Positions 10,169 to 19,498 are shown, numbered from the stretch's first letter. The stretch: 64,000 bases of DNA from Mesostigma viride (GCA_009746045.1 RPFO01000041.1:5703323-5767322); one strand, 5' to 3'. A program made the numbers and translations. Notes: generated by a model from the letters alone, not told the origin.

Positions 10169-11044
10169 ATGTCGTCGCGGGTGGCCGCGTCGGCCATTGT
10201 AAAGTACCTTACCCCGACCGACGGGTCAGAAGAATACCCAGCCTTCCATGGAAAAATCAGGGTAACGCCCGATGGGAGTATTTCGGTGTTCGACGCTGTT
10301 GGTGCGATCGGTGTATCCGAACCGCGAAAATACTGGGAGCGTCTCAAGCAGACCCATCCTGAGGTTGTGACATTTTGTCACAACTTCAAATTCCCCGGTC
10401 CCGGCCAGCGAGAGACGTCTGTGACCGACCGCCAGGGGCTGAGTCGCATCATGATGTTGCTCCCTGGCAAGCTTGCGGCCAAGTTTCGTGACAATGTGTC
10501 TATACTCCTTGAACGATACTTGAACGCGGATCGGACTCTGGCCGAGGACATCTTGAAGCGCGCGGACGCCAAGGATGGGACCGACACGGCGTTGTCTACT
10601 CTGCAGCAGAACAATCGCATCAAGAGTTGTCTTTCTACCCGCAATTTGAACGACGCCATCAAGGGTTACCTCGACACGCACAAGGGGAGCGGCCTGATGT
10701 ATCCCAAAGTTCACGACACGAACAATCTGGCTGTGACTGGCAAGACTTCTAGCGAGCTTCGCGGGATCTACAATATTGGAGGGTCGGCACGTGACCTGCT
10801 GACCGAAGAGCAGAGTGCTGGAATGAACTACATACAGGTCATCGAGGCCAAAAAAATAAGAGATTCTGGGGAAAGCCCACTCCTGGTTTCCAAGAGAGTC
10901 AGGGAAAGAATGGAACCCGTGTTCAAGGCAGACGGCCTGCACGACGCACGCGCGGACAAGGACTGCATCCAGGAGAACGTCAAGGTCATGCGCCTCAACC
11001 AGCGTCTCACGCGCGAGTCCCGCACAGCGATCACAGTCAATTAG
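10169..11044 (+). CDS. BRO-N / phage-antirepressor-like DNA-binding protein
   Basis: The ATG at 10169 gives a 291-residue protein; the upstream extension to 10016 looks non-coding. Residues about 20-125 resemble the BRO-N/antirepressor fold: a beta-rich start (GKIRVTPDGSISVFDAVGAI), a basic helical segment (SEPRKYWERLK), and a region ending in a long helix (LAAKFRDNVSILLERYL). Such proteins bind DNA and are expanded in large DNA viruses and phages. The C-terminal half is helical and basic without a known domain. Degenerate partial copies flank the gene on both sides, as is common for families that multiply by local duplication. The assignment rests on pattern only. Confidence 0.5.
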   Translation: MSSRVAASAIVKYLTPTDGSEEYPAFHGKIRVTPDGSISVFDAVGAIGVSEPRKYWERLKQTHPEVVTFCHNFKFPGPGQRETSVTDRQGLSRIMMLLPGKLAAKFRDNVSILLERYLNADRTLAEDILKRADAKDGTDTALSTLQQNNRIKSCLSTRNLNDAIKGYLDTHKGSGLMYPKVHDTNNLAVTGKTSSELRGIYNIGGSARDLLTEEQSAGMNYIQVIEAKKIRDSGESPLLVSKRVRERMEPVFKADGLHDARADKDCIQENVKVMRLNQRLTRESRTAITVN

Positions 11045-11104
11045 TCACACCTAACGACAGACTGACAAGTGGGCGCGCCTTCGAAAAGGCAGTGGTTAAA
11101 AACC

Positions 11105-11150
11105 GTAACCTCTGGAATTCCCCAGGTCCCGGGCAGCGAGAGGCCTTTTT
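11105..11150 (+). pseudogene. Short BRO-like gene fragment
   Basis: Bases 11117-11146 translate to WNSPGPGQRE, matching the FPGPGQRE segment of the gene just upstream. It is a relic of a third partial duplication and has no coding capacity of its own. Confidence 0.5.
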
Positions 11151-11244
11151 GCTAGCTAGTGGGTCCACTCATTGAAGCACTTTATTATTCAATCATCAAT
11201 AAAGGTCCTTTATTACTCGTTTCAATCTCATCACCCTCGCATAT

Positions 11245-12186
11245 CTAAGACCTTCGCCGCTTAGCCGTTTTGCGGGCCGTCTTCGCACGAGACAGCTTCC
11301 TCTTACGCATCTGGCTTATAAAATGGCTAGGTGCTCGAGACGTGTACAGTTTAAACGCCGCCGAGGAGGCCTTGCGCATGATGTCGTCCGCATTATATTT
11401 GTCAGGATGGAGCATCAGAGCTTTCTTCCTGTAGTCGCTGGCGGTCTTCGGATACGAGTCCATGACATTCGAGAACTTCTTGCCATACTCGTCGGCGTAT
11501 ATCGCCTCGCCAGGCGTGAGACCCGCGTCTTGTTTCGCTCGCTCCCAAGCGTCTTTTCCAGACTCCACCCATACAGAACGGGGCATCGGAGGTGGCGCGT
11601 TATAGTTAGAAGCTCGAGGTTGATCACGCGCTCGTCTTGCTTTTTCTCTCATCATGTCGTCAAACTTACGTTTTTCTTCAGCTTTGCGTTCGGCCGCATC
11701 GAATCCAGCTTTCGCTTTTTCCGCTCTTTCTCGTTCTGCCTTATTAAACGCGTATGGGTACTTCTGCATGAAGTCATACCACGGATATTCGAACGGTTCA
11801 TGTCTGAAAATCGTTTTTTTGTGAATGTCCCAAAACTCGTTCCTGATCTGATCGAGAGGATCGGACGAATTCGGATCTATATCATTGAATGTGCGCACTG
11901 GCCCCGTTTCCTCGTCCATCCACTTCTGTCTTTGTTCCTCGTCTTCATTCCTTCGTCTCTCCCTGGCCGCCTCTCGCGCCTCTGGAGGAACGGGGGGCAC
12001 ATTCTGATACGCAACATCCTTCTGCGGCCTTTTTTCCGCCTCTCCTTCTTCGTCCTGTCTCGCCTTGTGCGAGAATGCCGCGGCTCGCGCCTTCTTACTC
12101 TTGGTATGCAAGTGGCAATACTTCCGCCCATTCGCGCACGTGTTTTGGCACGCCGTCTTGCGCACCGTCCTCCCTTTACACTGCAT
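11245..12186 (-). CDS. J-domain-like protein with N-terminal Cys/His knuckle
   Basis: The 313-residue protein starts with the knuckle (C3, C13, C24, H27). A long Glu/Arg/Lys-rich helical region follows (about 35-200), then a C-terminal J-like domain at about 225-290. This domain carries the diagnostic His-Pro-Asp in DYRKKALMLHPDKYNADD and a final helix (ASSAAFKLYTSR). J domains stimulate Hsp70 ATPase activity, so the protein may recruit a host chaperone (inference). The domain lies at the C-terminus and its first helix is poorly conserved, so function is not certain. It ends in a basic tail. It is the only knuckle-family member on the minus strand. Confidence 0.65.
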   Translation of the reverse strand: MQCKGRTVRKTACQNTCANGRKYCHLHTKSKKARAAAFSHKARQDEEGEAEKRPQKDVAYQNVPPVPPEAREAARERRRNEDEEQRQKWMDEETGPVRTFNDIDPNSSDPLDQIRNEFWDIHKKTIFRHEPFEYPWYDFMQKYPYAFNKAERERAEKAKAGFDAAERKAEEKRKFDDMMREKARRARDQPRASNYNAPPPMPRSVWVESGKDAWERAKQDAGLTPGEAIYADEYGKKFSNVMDSYPKTASDYRKKALMLHPDKYNADDIMRKASSAAFKLYTSRAPSHFISQMRKRKLSRAKTARKTAKRRRS

Positions 12187-12392
12187 TTTCGTATGCTAAA
12201 ATGCTTACAAAAAAAACCTTCGAGCTACGAAACTGGCAGTGTTTCCAACTCCTTGTTCTAGTGGGGCTCATTGTATAAGTCAGAGTGCATGATGTTGAGA
12301 GTTTTCAATTCATCACAAGTTCCATTTATTACAGAAATAAGTACAATCAATCAATTCCCAAGTCCAATACCCAAGTCCCCAAGTATCCCCGT

Positions 12393-13886
12393 CTACAGCT
12401 CGCCCACGGGCGTGTACGAGAACAGCGCCGTAGCCTTGTCCCGCAAGTTAGCCACCCTATTCTGAATAGCAGCAGCACCAGAACGACCCGCGGAAGCGCA
12501 AGCCCGCACCACAGTGCTCCTCGCGAAGAAGCTGAACTCCCTCGCCATCGTCGCATAGTCCCGCCGGCGGTCCTCGGGCACCAGAGGAAGCAAGTCCCTC
12601 AAGATGTGCTCGTTCAGAGTCGCCAGAGCCAGCGCCTGCGTGCGCAACGCCGCGCGCTGATCGATGCGAGCCGCCATCTCCGGAGACGAGGGCGCGATCT
12701 TGGCCAGGCAGGCGTCCACCGCGTCCCTCTCGGCCCTGACCGCCTTGCAGGTCCCCGCCAGCACGCACGGCTGCCTCCACCCCTCCTCGATCTGGGCGTT
12801 GCGGATGTTCCTCCAGATGGCCTCCTGCTCCTTGTCCTCGGCCTTGTCGAGCGGCACCTTGGTGGGCATCTGCCCCCAGCACTTGGCGGGCGTGACCACC
12901 ACGAGGGGGTAGACGAGCTTGGCCTCCTGCTCCGGGTCGATGTTCTCCACGCGCGCGGGCTTCCTGTCCTCCCCGGGCAGCAGGAGGAGCCTGTCGACCT
13001 TGTGCTGCTCGCCCGCCGGCGTGGGGAAGACCCTGGCTGCCGGGTTCCTCGTGAGCAGCGCCCTGACCTGCGCGGAGTGCTGCCTGGGCGCGTGAACGGG
13101 CACGTCCCTGTTGATGAGCACGTGGTTGGGGAGGATCTGCCTCGGCTGCTGCGGCTGCTGCGGCTGCGGCTGCGGCTGTGCGAGGACGGGGCTTCTGGCG
13201 GCCATGGCGGTCGCGGCGACTTGCATCCTGGCGAGGTTCTGCATCCCCTGCGCGAAGAGCTTGACGGGCGGCAGGAGCGGGGGCCCCGCGGGCCTGGGCA
13301 CGACTTGGGGCAGCTTGGGCACGCCCACGACGGTCTGCGGGTTGCAGGGCACGCCCACGGCGACGGAGATGACCGTCTTCGCTCTCTTTGCCGCCACCAC
13401 CGCGGGCACGATGCGGTAAACGAGCTCCTTCCTCCCGTCCGGGTGCACGACCTCCATGGTGACGGCTCCCTCCGGCAGCGAGAGGATGGGCGTGGGCGCA
13501 GGGGCCTGCGAAAGGGCTGGCGAAAGGGCCGGGGCGGGCAAAGGCGCGGGCGCCATCTCCAGGGGTCGTTTTGGCCTCTGCGCGTTGAGGTTGACGTTGG
13601 CGTTTGCCTGCGTCTGCGTCTGCGGCTGCGTCTGCGTCTGCGTGGGCGCGGGCGTGGGCGCGGGCGTCTGCTTGTTGTTGTTGTTGTTTGCAGCCCCCGT
13701 GCCCGCCTGGACCGCCTTGATGACCTCGGGCACGATTTTGAGCGTGGCGAGCGCGGTGGCGGCCTCCTTCTCGTCGTCAGAGAGGTTCAGAGAGTGCATT
13801 TCCGGGATCGCAAGGAGTGCCTGATCCTTAGCCTTAGTCTGAGCCTGAGCCTGAGCGGCCTCGCACAAAACGGAGAAGGCGTCCAT
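12393..13886 (-). CDS. Low-complexity Pro/Gln/Ala-rich protein
   Basis: An intact 497-residue frame. Residues 1-65 are helical. Residues about 70-260 are low complexity: an Asn run, PT repeats, TQ/QTQ repeats and Pro-Ala stretches. Residues 260-497 are a more ordered, helical region with several Arg-rich segments. No known domain is visible. Third positions are strongly G/C. The long antisense frame across it is a by-product of this composition. It is divergently transcribed from the zinc-ribbon gene at 14391, and the two share an upstream region with a heat-shock-element-like motif. A structural or regulatory role is possible but unproven. Confidence 0.6.
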   Translation of the reverse strand: MDAFSVLCEAAQAQAQTKAKDQALLAIPEMHSLNLSDDEKEAATALATLKIVPEVIKAVQAGTGAANNNNNKQTPAPTPAPTQTQTQPQTQTQANANVNLNAQRPKRPLEMAPAPLPAPALSPALSQAPAPTPILSLPEGAVTMEVVHPDGRKELVYRIVPAVVAAKRAKTVISVAVGVPCNPQTVVGVPKLPQVVPRPAGPPLLPPVKLFAQGMQNLARMQVAATAMAARSPVLAQPQPQPQQPQQPRQILPNHVLINRDVPVHAPRQHSAQVRALLTRNPAARVFPTPAGEQHKVDRLLLLPGEDRKPARVENIDPEQEAKLVYPLVVVTPAKCWGQMPTKVPLDKAEDKEQEAIWRNIRNAQIEEGWRQPCVLAGTCKAVRAERDAVDACLAKIAPSSPEMAARIDQRAALRTQALALATLNEHILRDLLPLVPEDRRRDYATMAREFSFFARSTVVRACASAGRSGAAAIQNRVANLRDKATALFSYTPVGEL

Positions 13887-13889
13887 GTC

Positions 13890-14390
13890 TGTTGTGTAGG
13901 AGTGTTGGCTATGGCTGTTCGTTCGTTAGCTAGCTTGTGTGTGCGTGTGCGTCTGTGCGTGTTCCTTGCGCGTTGGAGTGCTTTTGTCCTTTCCCGTGGG
14001 TCTCGCGTGTGGTGGCTGGACCAATGGGCGCTCGGCGCGCGGTGGTCGTAACGGTCTTTCTGCCCCGCGTCCCGGCCTGTCCAATGGGCGTGCACGGGAT
14101 CTCGTAACCGCCTGCGCGTGTCGTGTCCGTTCCGTCCTTCTCGGTCTACGAGTGGCGGCTGGCGGCCGGTGGTGACGCACGGGATCTCTTTCCGGATCCG
14201 CTGACAAGATCTCGTGGCGGGCCGCGGGAATCTTCTAGAAGTTTCCAGCCGGCGCGACGCCATCCGTTTTCGTCCAATGGGAGCGCACGGGAATCGAGGC
14301 CGGTCCGCGTAGAAAGTGCGTGGTCCCCTCGGACTTGGCCATCTCACTCACGCATCACAGCTATCGTTCTTCCTTGCTTTCTTTCTGGCT
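13890..14390. promoter_or_regulatory. Divergent promoter with CCAAT and heat-shock-like motifs
   Basis: The 500-base gap between divergent genes contains three CCAATGGG copies (about 14033, 14081, 14275), two or three of them followed by a CACGGGA motif. At 14228-14245 is GAAtcTTCtaGAAgtTTC, four correctly spaced inverted nGAAn units forming a perfect heat-shock-element pattern. A polypyrimidine-rich stretch precedes the ATG at 14391. Motifs are read directly; their use is inferred. Confidence 0.5.
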
Positions 14391-15277
14391 ATGGCTTCCT
14401 CCGCCCGTTTCCTGTCTTGCAACAAGTGCAACCGGGCGTTCCCCGAGTCCCATTTCCTGTCCGCCCGCTTGGCGAACGGGTTCACGCTGGCGTGCCTTTC
14501 TTGCCGCGAAACTCAGAACAAGCAGGCCCGCCTTCGCAAGGCCCGCGCGAAGGAGATGCAGCGGGACGAGGAGGAGGACTACGAGAACGTGCCCTCCTTC
14601 AGCTACAGCTCCTCTGAGGGCGGCTCCTCCGAGATTTCCTCACTTCCTCTGTTGTGGCCGCTGACGCCGTTTCCGAGTCGTCTTCTGACGCTGAGTCGGA
14701 GCCGGATCGCCTCCCTTCTCCTCGCACTCCGTGCGCCCCTTGCATGCCGGCTCCTTTCCGCCGCTGCCTTCGCGTGAAGGGCAAGAACCCGCACCTGCGC
14801 CCTCACGACGGGATGGGCGCTCGCGTGAAGGACAGCTCTCGCCGCGAGTTGCGCGGCTGCCGTCGCCGTCTGTCTCCCTACTTCCGCGGTTCTCCTCCCA
14901 AGTCTTCGGAGGCGCACGTGCAGGACGACGAGGTGCTCGGTTGGGGCGCCTTCGAGGGTCCCGTGAAGGATCTTTTGAGCGAGTCCCGCATCCAGCGCAG
15001 CGACCGCGAGATCCGCGAGGCTATCGATCTGATGGCCGCCGAGGAGGAGAAGTCTCTCGCTCCCGCCCCCGCTCCTTGCGCTCTGGAGGAGGAGGATATG
15101 TTTTCGGCGATGGGCCCCTTCCGCGTGGAGGACATGGACCTGGACCTGGACTTGGAGCGTCTGGGCGAGGACCTTTTCTGCGACTTCCGTTTGGGCGCTC
15201 TTTCCTTGGAGGACATTGCTGGGCTCGAGAAGGTGGAGAAGGAGCGTTGGTTCCTCCCCTTCGAGCTGAAGAATTGA
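14391..15277 (+). CDS. Zinc-ribbon acidic protein, frame broken near 14635
   Basis: The first frame (ATG 14391) encodes FLSCNKCNRAFPESHFL followed by a second C-x2-C (CLSCRE), a compact four-Cys zinc ribbon in residues 8-36, then a basic helix and an acidic Ser-rich stretch. A second frame continues the Ser/Asp/Glu-rich sequence from about 14640 to the stop at 15277, with a C-terminal acidic region (EDMDLDLDLERLGED). They join if one base is missing around 14630-14645. The total would be about 295 residues. The zinc ribbon resembles that of the gene at 61248-62334. The frameshift could be error or decay. An acidic tail plus a zinc ribbon suits a transcription cofactor (inference). Confidence 0.55.
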
Positions 15278-15349
15278 AGTCCTCGGGCCGTTGTTTTGCC
15301 CTTTCCACGGGGTTTGCTTGCCCCCATGTATGATAATAAAGTACATTTC

Positions 15350-16405
15350 CTCCCATTTGATTGGCTCCAACTCATGTGCACTAGGTAGTTCCGCGGCCTC
15401 GCGTATCTGTACTAGGAATACTTGTAGTATACCATATCCGAACTAGAAACGAAGTGACGCCATTGGTCGCTAGTAAAGTGGTGATGCTCTGAACAATAGC
15501 ATCACCATCGTCCACGGGAAAAAGTGGTGACACTGGTGATGCTGTGTTTTTTTTCGAGGGGGTCAAATTATTTTTATGGCCAGCAAATATTGCGGAAATT
15601 GCATTACAGAGGTGCACCCACTATTGCAAAGTCCACGGGGCAATCCTAATTGGGTAATTATCACACAATTACGCATATCTTTCCCGTGCATTTTGCAATA
15701 GTGTGATATGACCGTTGGGTTCAAAATTTTATGGTCAGCGATAGAGTATTTTTATATGACCGTTGGGTTCAAAATTTTATGGTCAGCGATAGAGTATTTT
15801 TATATGCCGTTGGGTTCAAATTTTATGGTCAGCGAGGGAGTATATTATTATTAATGCTGGCATATGTCAATATTTTATGGTCAGCGAGGGAGTATATTAT
15901 TATTAATGCTGGCATATGTCAATATTTTATGGTCAGCGAGGGAGTATATTATTATTAATGCTGGCATATGTCAATATTTTATGGTCAGCGAGGGAGTATA
16001 TTATTATTAATGCTGGCATATGTCAATATTTTATGGTCAGCGAGGGAGAGTAATTACATGTCAACCCCTGACAACTATTGCAATTATTGAATACACGTGT
16101 CACTCCATGATTGGACGTAATTATTTAATAATGCTTGGATTAGACTCAATAATGCATTTCGTCCAATATTTGCTGGCCATAAAAATAATTTGCCCCCCTT
16201 GAAAAAAAACACAGCATCACCAGTGTCACCACTTTTTCCCGTGGGCGGTGGTGATGCTATTGTTCAGAGCATCACCACTTTTTGTATCGTCCAATGGCGT
16301 TACTTGGATTCTAGTTCAACTAGAATCTACTTGTAGTATTCAAGTACAGATACGATACACTACAAGTAGCCAAGTTCAGGTGCCAACTTTCAGCCAATCA
16401 ATGGC
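15350..16405. mobile_element. Foldback / MITE-like element with about 200-bp inverted arms
   Basis: Left arm about 15404-15608 and right arm about 16155-16366 are inverted copies of roughly 80-90% identity by eye, sharing blocks such as GTGGTGATGCTCTGAACAAT. Shorter matching ends (TTGATTGGCT and its complement) lie near 15353 and 16395. The AT-rich core has no gene. The element separates two convergent genes (stops at 15277 and 16421). It is most like a non-autonomous foldback transposon, though a terminator role for both genes is also possible. Confidence 0.65.
15825..16045. repeat. 52-bp tandem repeat in the foldback core
   Basis: A 52-base unit containing ATGGTCAGCGAGGGAGTATA and CTGGCATATGTCAATA is repeated four times plus a partial fifth, with starts at 15825, 15877, 15929, 15981 and 16033. 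A related unit of about 48 bases containing GGTCAGCGATAGAGTATT occurs two to three times just before (about 15715-15820). There are no unique spacers, so this is not a CRISPR array. Confidence 0.8.
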
Positions 16406-16420
16406 CAGCATGCAAGCCCT

Positions 16421-17218
16421 CTACTCCTCCTCGATACGGGGAAGGCGGCCCTCGCGGCCAGACCCGCTCCTCCTGTACGTGCGCATCGCGCGGGAAGCGC
16501 CCTTCTTCACGCCTGGGACGGGCAGAGGGACCCTCGTTGGAGCCTGAGAAGGGGTCTTCTCGCGCATCTGCAGATCCACGCCCAGACGCTTCGAGCACGC
16601 CTCGATCAATGCGTTCGACTCGGCCAAGTGCTCCTCCAGACCCATCTTCATAGCGCGCGCGGCCACCAAGCAAGAAGGCTTGTGGCAAAAGAAATCCTCC
16701 AACTGGCACGCCTTCGTGCAATACCGCATCGTGAGGCAACGACCGCACTTGGGAAACTTCTTCCCCACGGGAGGCACGCGCTTGCAAGTGGCGCACCTCT
16801 TGGCCTCCACGTCGATCAAACGGCCCAGGGGGCACGAATAAAGCGAACGGTGGTAGATCCCCCACAGCAGCGTGCTGTCACGCACTTGGATCTGCACGCA
16901 CCCCAACTTCACTGCCATGGGCGCGTCGAACGCAACCGCGCCGCCCTTCGAAGCCATCGTGTCGAAACCGTACACGATGCGGAGGCAGTTCGCGTACTCT
17001 TTGAAACGCAGGGCCTCCACCACCGAGAAAAAGTCCGCCTTGCTCACGAACGCGGCCGCGGCGTTCAAAAGTTTCGCGCGCTCCCCCTCGTCCGGCTCCA
17101 TCAGGGCCACGGTCAGCAGCTGCGTGCCCATCAGATCTTCCACCGGCCAAGAACCGCTGGGGTGCGTCAGAGAGACGCCGGAACCCACGCAGGCGTTCAA
17201 ACCGATCAAACTACACAT
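16421..17218 (-). CDS. MYND-type zinc-finger protein
   Basis: The start is taken as the ATG at 17218; an upstream in-frame ATG at 17239 would add seven residues. The central region (about residues 140-185) reads CATCKRVPP, then KCGRCLTMRYCTKACQ, then CHKPSC, matching the C-x2-C, C-x2-C, YC-x3-C, final Cys pattern of a MYND finger, a protein-interaction module. The N-terminal 130 residues form an ordered region without a known domain. The C-terminal 60 residues are basic and disordered. The gene is divergent from the multi-ribbon gene at 17602, with which it shares a repeat-bearing promoter. Confidence 0.65.
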   Translation of the reverse strand: MCSLIGLNACVGSGVSLTHPSGSWPVEDLMGTQLLTVALMEPDEGERAKLLNAAAAFVSKADFFSVVEALRFKEYANCLRIVYGFDTMASKGGAVAFDAPMAVKLGCVQIQVRDSTLLWGIYHRSLYSCPLGRLIDVEAKRCATCKRVPPVGKKFPKCGRCLTMRYCTKACQLEDFFCHKPSCLVAARAMKMGLEEHLAESNALIEACSKRLGVDLQMREKTPSQAPTRVPLPVPGVKKGASRAMRTYRRSGSGREGRLPRIEEE

Positions 17219-17334
17219 GATTCCTCGCTCGCTGTCCACTGCCGGCTATGGCTTCCTGCACGTGCGCGTGTACCGCCACCCACGGCCGCGCACGCGACTT
17301 TACCGATCTCGCGGGACCCGAGAGCGCCGCGCCA

Positions 17335-17480
17335 AAAGGCCCGTGAGTCAGCACGAGGAACTTTCTAGAAGCGCCGCGCCGGACGCGGCCTTTCCGGTCC
17401 CGTGAGTCAGCACGCGGAACCGGGCCGGAGTTTCTAGAAGCGCCGCGCCGGACGCGGCCCACCCGTGGATGGACCAATCC
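17335..17480. promoter_or_regulatory. Divergent promoter with tandem TGAGTCA and heat-shock-like repeats
   Basis: Two imperfect copies of a 60-75-base unit lie at about 17338-17398 and 17399-17465. Each carries CCCGTGAGTCAGCACG, which contains the AP-1/GCN4-type site TGAGTCA, and TTTCTAGAAGCGCCGCG, which contains a TTCnnGAA heat-shock-type core. The first copy adds an upstream GAA unit. The duplication and motifs are direct; factor binding is inferred. Confidence 0.5.
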
Positions 17481-17601
17481 CGTGCGTCCGCCGCCACCCG
17501 TGAGAAATCACAAAGACTGTGGCCAGCCACGGGGAAGCCATCTCACGCAAGACCAACCAGCAAGCCAGAAACCAAACGCCTTCTCTTTTCACGACATAGC
17601 C

Positions 17602-18711
17602 ATGGCCATCACCACGCGCTCCATGGCCTCCATGCGCAGGCGCTCCTCGCGCAAGCCGGTGCCAAAGCTGCAGGACGGATTCGTGCAGTTCATGGTGGGC
17701 GCCCACCTGGCCAGGAAGCAAGCGCCCCTCCGCAAGCGCAAAGCCGTCAAGGGATGCCGCCTCCGCTGCTGCGACCCCAACGCCGTCCTCTGCCCCTCCT
17801 CGCCTCTGCCGGAGGAGCGCGAGTACGGCATCACCGACCTGGTCCCCGACCCTGACGAGTCCGTGGCCCCCTTCGACTACGAGCAGGCCGTCAGAGACCA
17901 CTACCCCTGCGACAAGTGCCACGAAAAGGGCCCGGACAGCATCTTGATGCGACACAACCCCAGGAACAAGATGGGCTCCATGGACGACATCCTCTGCGAG
18001 GAGTGCCTCGTCTCCTGCATCAGCATCATCATGGACGAGGGCAGGGACTCCGAGTACCGCAAGAAGTACATGTCCCAGTGGATCAGGGTGCCCGTGCCCA
18101 AGCCGGAAACCAGCCGCCCGCTCGTCCCGCTGGAACAAGGGGGGCAGTACAGGTGCCGCGAGTGCAAGACCATGCCAAACAAGGTCGCCTTCCGCGTCCT
18201 GCACAAGGAGGGGGACACCGAGCCAGGGATCTACTGCGAGCCCTGCGTCAACAGGCAGGTCGTGGCCATCATGCGCAAAGGAAACCACCAGGACTTCGCC
18301 CCCATGGTCGCCAGCTGCGAGGACGTCCTGCGCCGCTTCAAGCTGGACGAGGACTTGGCGCGCATCTGCTCCTCCCTCGCCCCCTCCTACAACTTCCCCT
18401 ACTACGACCAGTGGCCGCCCGCGAGGTGCGAGAGCTGCAAGCGCGAGTTCGAGCACCACGCCATGTCCGCCTACATGATGTACATCCCTCAGGAGGGCAC
18501 CATGGGCGTGGCCTGCCACTTCTGCGCCAGGAACGTGCACAGGAAGGCCCTCATCAAGTTCGACGGATACAGCTTCGACAACCGCTTCAAGGCGTGGTAC
18601 CAGGACGGAGAAAACAACAAGCTATCCGGGCACGTAGCGCCCCTCACGGACATCACCACCCTCCTGGGCGTGCACGCCATCGGCGCCCCTGTGCCGGTCG
18701 ACTACGATTAA
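17602..18711 (+). CDS. Protein with three C-x2-C zinc-ribbon modules
   Basis: The ATG at 17602 gives about 369 residues; the 40-residue upstream extension looks non-coding. Three modules each carry paired C-x2-C motifs: CDKCHEKG with CEEC, CRECKTMP with CEPC, and CESCKREF with CHFC. Each probably binds one zinc. The N-terminus is very basic (TRSMASMRRRSSRK). No named family is recognised. The repeated modules suggest an internally triplicated binding protein. Third positions are strongly G/C, like the other genes of this block. The stop lies about 130 bases before a perfect hairpin. Confidence 0.6.
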   Translation: MAITTRSMASMRRRSSRKPVPKLQDGFVQFMVGAHLARKQAPLRKRKAVKGCRLRCCDPNAVLCPSSPLPEEREYGITDLVPDPDESVAPFDYEQAVRDHYPCDKCHEKGPDSILMRHNPRNKMGSMDDILCEECLVSCISIIMDEGRDSEYRKKYMSQWIRVPVPKPETSRPLVPLEQGGQYRCRECKTMPNKVAFRVLHKEGDTEPGIYCEPCVNRQVVAIMRKGNHQDFAPMVASCEDVLRRFKLDEDLARICSSLAPSYNFPYYDQWPPARCESCKREFEHHAMSAYMMYIPQEGTMGVACHFCARNVHRKALIKFDGYSFDNRFKAWYQDGENNKLSGHVAPLTDITTLLGVHAIGAPVPVDYD

Positions 18712-19141
18712 ACAGCCTCATTGTATCAGTAGCCACAAGTGCACACATAGCCCAGCCCTCATCAATAGACAAGTCTCTGCCTGTAAATTATTAACTTGTA
18801 ATGAAAAAACGATTCGTGCATGCCCACATCTCATGCAGTGCCACGGGACTTAGAAAAATCCCGTGGCACACAAAAGATAGGGGGGAACATGGGGTCACCC
18901 TCGCGGAGCGTAGTTTAATAATTCAGCCAGCCAGCTCATCTGTCACACGTCTGAGCTGTCAGGCCATGTGTACTCTTCGAATGCAACCCTGAACACACTA
19001 CCCAACCAAGCAGCACACCAATCAATTGGTGAGTGCTGGTTACATCAGATTTTATTACAGCTTTTTGACGTAACTTCCGTCAGCATTCCACACATGACCG
19101 GCCGTTCAAACAAACGGCGCCTGACTTACAAAAGGCAAAGC
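18712..19141. other. Intergenic region with one hairpin
   Basis: Apart from the hairpin at 18838-18869, no gene or repeat is visible here. Codons are short in all frames. Confidence 0.5.
18838..18869. terminator. Perfect 11-bp hairpin
   Basis: GTGCCACGGGA at 18838-18848 pairs perfectly with TCCCGTGGCAC at 18859-18869 around a 10-base A-rich loop. It lies 127 bases after the stop at 18711. Hairpins in 3' ends serve as transcript-end signals in several giant viruses, so a terminator or RNA-processing role is plausible (inference). Confidence 0.5.
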
Positions 19142-19498
19142 TAGTTGCCAGTAGGATTCCCCGGTAAACAACAAGTCGTCCCCATTCGTCTAACAAGCCT
19201 CTCTGCATGTACAGCCACAAGGTTGTGGCGGCCCTTTCTTTCCCGCATTCTGTTTAATAAACTATTTTCAGAGAAATCCGAATCGTACACTGTGACAAGA
19301 CGTCGTATGCCACGCGTCACTTGAAGAACCACCGTAGAATCACCGAATCCAAGTAGAATGTAGTAGAACAGTATCTTGCTCATATCTCGAGCAATACTCA
19401 TCAGAATGAACCCGTTTCTGGATTGTAGTAACTGGAAGTAGAATCTCTACAAGCCAAGTAGCTTAGTAGAATAATATTGCTTGCCAGGCAATATTAAC
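19142..19498 (-). mobile_element. LTR remnant of a fifth retroelement (E)
   Basis: The segment starts AGTTGCC and ends GGCAATATTAACT, with the same AGTT/AACT termini as the other LTRs here. It is directly followed by CCAGCCCTTTCTTCTC, matching the polypurine tract (read in reverse) that adjoins the LTRs of A, B and C. Only about 50 bases of element body remain before C1 sequence begins. Confidence 0.5.

Noticed and set aside
12285-14051. 588-codon plus-strand open frame
   Set aside because: It is antisense to the Pro/Gln/Ala-rich gene and consists of Arg/Leu/Gly runs, as expected for the complement of G/C-rich low-complexity codons.
15720-16045. Possible CRISPR array
   Set aside because: Repeats are 48-52 bases, directly adjacent, with no unique spacers, inside a foldback element.
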